Both the position numbers and the translations under genes were made by a program. A stretch of DNA of 64,000 bases from Tyto alba (taxonomy: Eukaryota > Chordata > Aves > Strigiformes > Tytonidae). A model generated the notes under the pieces. The model made no database searches. It saw only the letters and a program-made list of their open reading frames with translations, and had not been told where the DNA came from. Each line of letters begins with the position of its first letter. The first letter of the stretch is position 1. The DNA lies in NCBI RefSeq assembly GCF_018691265.1, contig NW_024881278.1:4044001-4108000 (forward strand), given 5' to 3'. Below are positions 61,011 to 64,000 of the stretch, in pieces.

Positions 61011-64000
61011 AGATCACAAGACTTTATGGAAGAAAGGAGTACATTCAGCTTCATTTCATTTTGATTTCCACTCTCAGAAGCTGCAGGGTTCAGCCTGATT
61101 AAAAACATTTACAGTTTATTTAAATATTTATAGATATATTTATAAATGTTTATGTTTAAATGGAAGAGAAGAAAGCATGAAACTGAACAAGAAGCATGAA
61201 TTGTTAGCCCACACCTTTGTGGTGCAACATTATGTGGGTGGGTGAGACTGCTGGGACAGATTGTATTTAAAAAAAAAAACAGTGTTGGGTTTGTCTGAGA
61301 GCTCTTTACTTTTTTTTTTTTTTTTTGACAACTGAATGGTTGCATTTATGGAGATATAAGTAGATTATTATTAAGGGCTAATCTAACCAAGGAATGGTAG
61401 TTTTGACGGGTGCTGCAATACCTTTGGAATGGCCCGTGCAATTTTTTGGAGCAGCGCAATCCATAGTCATTAGATCATAAAATGAATCTCCTGGCATTTT
61501 GGCAGCACAGGAGCTTACAGTACTTCAGACCTATAATCAGATACCAGAGTATAAAATGTCTCCAAAAGGCCAGCGTTTAAGATGAGGTTAACATGAGGTA
61601 TGGTGACTCTGACTCTCCTCTAGCTTCCAGTTTTTCTGGGATTGAGGTTGGAGTGGAGAACCAGAGCTTGTGTTCAACATCAGCGTGTTCCTGCTGAGGC
61701 CGGATAATTATTTTTTATTCATGGTTTTCAAATGATGTGGATATGACTTTGGCATAAGTGAGGCATTAAGGCCACAGATGATGATTTGGGATGTCAGAGC
61801 GTACGTTACTCCCTATGGCATGTGACTGCAAACACCTTGCATTTGCTCTGCATCGCAAAACACCGTGTGTCCTTCCAGCACCGTCGTCTGGTGATCAAAT
61901 TCACTCTCAAGTTGTCAAGGAACCAAGGGGCCTGAATAAAAATTAGATTTTTATGACAAGGTCAGCATGCCTTTAGCTTGATGGCATTCAAGAAATCAAT
62001 CTGAAATCTCCCCTTTCAGCATTTTAATGAAGGGGGACGTCTGTGTGTGTAGGAACACGTTTCTGCTAATCCGCCGTGACACGTTCTGCCACTGACTCCC
62101 CGGCGGCCTTTGGAGAAGATGTGTTTTGTTGTCGTCTACAAGGAACAACAGTCGTTTGTTTATCAGCGACAACATCAATATGTATTTTCTGCAAAGATAT
62201 CGTCATTTTGTAGCTAGGTGTTAAGGGTGTTAAATTGGCTGGGCCCGTAAGTAATTTAAATATTGGTTAAAAAAAGCAAGGTTGAGAGTGTGGTTGGGGT
62301 CAAACAATCATGTGAAGTTGCAGGGGACAGAAAAAGAAAGGAATGTTTGTAATAATAAGTTAGTTACACTTCTGCAATGTCTTTCACCTCAAATTCACAG
62401 AGTGCTGTGGAAAGAGTCACTGTGTGGATGGCAAGACACCCTGGGAGAGAAAATGGGTTTTCCTCAAGCAAAAGCAGCTGTTCTGCACAGCTTGCACAGT
62501 CTTGCACAGCACTAGCACCTGCCCCTTGTGATGGGAAATGGAGCTGTAGGGGACGTTAAGGGAGCAAAGGGGGTTGGAATTGGGATGGAAAGTGCCTGAA
62601 CGCTGTGTCTTTCCCAAAGTGTGCATGAAGGGATTATTTAGCATGGACTTGGAAGGGAAACAAGAGCTGCCTCAAAGTGTGTTGCAGTTTGAAAAATTCA
62701 GCATTTTTCACAGCTGAAAATGAGTGGGGGAAGACAGCGAGTGCTTCCCTCTTAACCAACTGCAAGCTAATTTACATTCTGAAATTCTTGAGCTTGGAGG
62801 GAAAAAGGAAAAAAAAAAAAAACAAACCACACTAATCCCCCCTCCTTTCTTTTCATCCTTCTTTCAAAACAGAATTTAGCTGAAGTTGACTAAATTGAGA
62901 GTGCTCGCTGCCTGCCCCGCTGTGGCATCTCCTCTCTTCCAGCTAGGAAGAAAGATGTATTTGCTTGCAATTGATGACTGCAGCATGTGAGTGTGGACTT
63001 GGCTGGAAAAAAATGTGCGTGATGAGAAGATGAATAAAAAAAATATACAGGGTTTTTGCAAAATATTCGGGAAATCTTCTCACTCAAAAACTTGGAGGAA
63101 GCAGATGGTGTGTGGCAGTCTAATGAATGCACGCTCTGGTTACTGGGAAATGCTGCTCTTGGGTTTTTCTTGCTGTTGTTAAGGGCATTTCCCTATGGTT
63201 TGTCCAGAAAACATCTCACTTCAAGTATCTGGCAAAATCGCAGCTGAAAATACTCATGTTTCCAAAGCAAGATCAGGTTTTATTTAAAGTATAATACTGA
63301 GATAGTGATCCCTTTTGTTTTTTTTTTTTTTTTGTGGGACCCAGTAAATACTCAGTTATGAATATTGACTTGATGTTGGTCTAGAGGGTGTGACTTGATA
63401 AGGTGTGAGGGGAAGAGAAGCCACAGAAGACACTGGAAGATTCATTTACATTTGAAGTCTGGGGCTAATGAGCCTGAGAACCCCAAAAAGCTCATGGATG
63501 GAGTAATTTGATGATATATAAAGGTGAGTGGGAAGGAGGATGTTTGTCACTGCTTGAAACAGCATCATTTTTCTTGAATACACTGTTGGGAGGATTTTTG
63601 CTCTTTCTGTTTTTTTTTTTCCCAGTTAAGAGCACTATGGAAATGTTGGTACTTTAGGACTGACCCTCACGCCTGTGATGGCAGTGATTTGCACCAGGTA
63701 AAAATCTGACAGGTCTGGGACAGCAGAGAAACTAGGAGGCTGGGGAAGAAGGAGATACCTCTCATCCTTATGCTTTTGAGTTTGAGTGTAAAAATGAGCA
63801 AGATTATTAAAGGATTTTTGTTTTCTTCATATTTACTGGGAAAAGATGGCTCAGAGCTGGGAGAAAGCTTTTGGAATGAGGATTAGGAAGAAAGGGGGAG
63901 GAAAGAGTCGTGTTTTCTTTGTCCCACCCTCAGCCCATCCTCCCCTGAAAAATAACAAATGGATACAATAGCATGAAAACAAGTTGGAGGAGACATACTT

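Larger units (their letters stand above)
56650..64000 (+). other. HAO1: HAO1 intron 1 (runs off the window)
   Basis: The intron begins GTAGGA. It holds the inverted solo LTR, two possible SINE relics and simple repeats. HAO1 exon 2, expected to begin with W-K-L-Y-P-like codons, was not found. Confidence 0.8.

Noticed and set aside
56650..64000. Further HAO1 exons
   Set aside because: No segment encodes the conserved block that follows exon 1, and open frames here show no flavin-oxidase motifs.

Overview
This is vertebrate nuclear DNA, almost certainly from a bird. The evidence is split genes with GT-AG introns, a CpG-island promoter, CR1 LINE 3' ends in both orientations, and ERVL-type solo LTRs of a kind familiar from avian genomes. 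I cannot name the species. A neoavian bird is an inference from the LTR type.

Two protein-coding genes can be supported, both on the + strand. The first is complete: TMX4, an ER thioredoxin-related membrane protein. It has eight coding exons between 23794 and 46707, which join in frame to 329 codons plus stop with canonical splice sites at every junction. The second is the first coding exon of HAO1 (glycolate oxidase) at 56513-56649; its remaining exons lie beyond the window. TMX4 next to HAO1 is the arrangement on human chromosome 20p12, and this supports TMX4 over its paralogue TMX1.

Layout: 1-23.6 kb is intergenic DNA upstream of TMX4, with a CR1 fragment, possible ancient tRNA-SINE/MIR-like relics, a 56-bp tandem duplication and two solo LTRs (16066-16666 and 19004-20074). 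23.6-24.3 kb is the TMX4 CpG island. 24.0-46.7 kb is TMX4, with a 9.3-kb first intron, a (TCTA)n microsatellite and two CR1 pieces. 46.7-56.5 kb holds the TMX4 3' UTR and the TMX4-HAO1 interval, including an unexplained CpG-enriched patch at 51.1-51.9 kb. 56.65-64 kb is HAO1 intron 1, with a second copy of the 1.07-kb solo LTR in inverted orientation.

The two genes are unrelated in function. TMX4 acts in thiol-disulfide chemistry in the ER or nuclear-envelope lumen, and HAO1 in peroxisomal glycolate oxidation in liver. I found no operon-like system, CRISPR array, tRNA or rRNA gene, and no convincing new gene system. The most interesting signals are a perfect TISU/YY1 element at the TMX4 start codon, a TMX1-like CPAC active site in TMX4, an HNF1-like site upstream of HAO1, the orphan CpG-rich patch, and the inverted solo-LTR pair, each copy with its own intact 5-bp target-site duplication.
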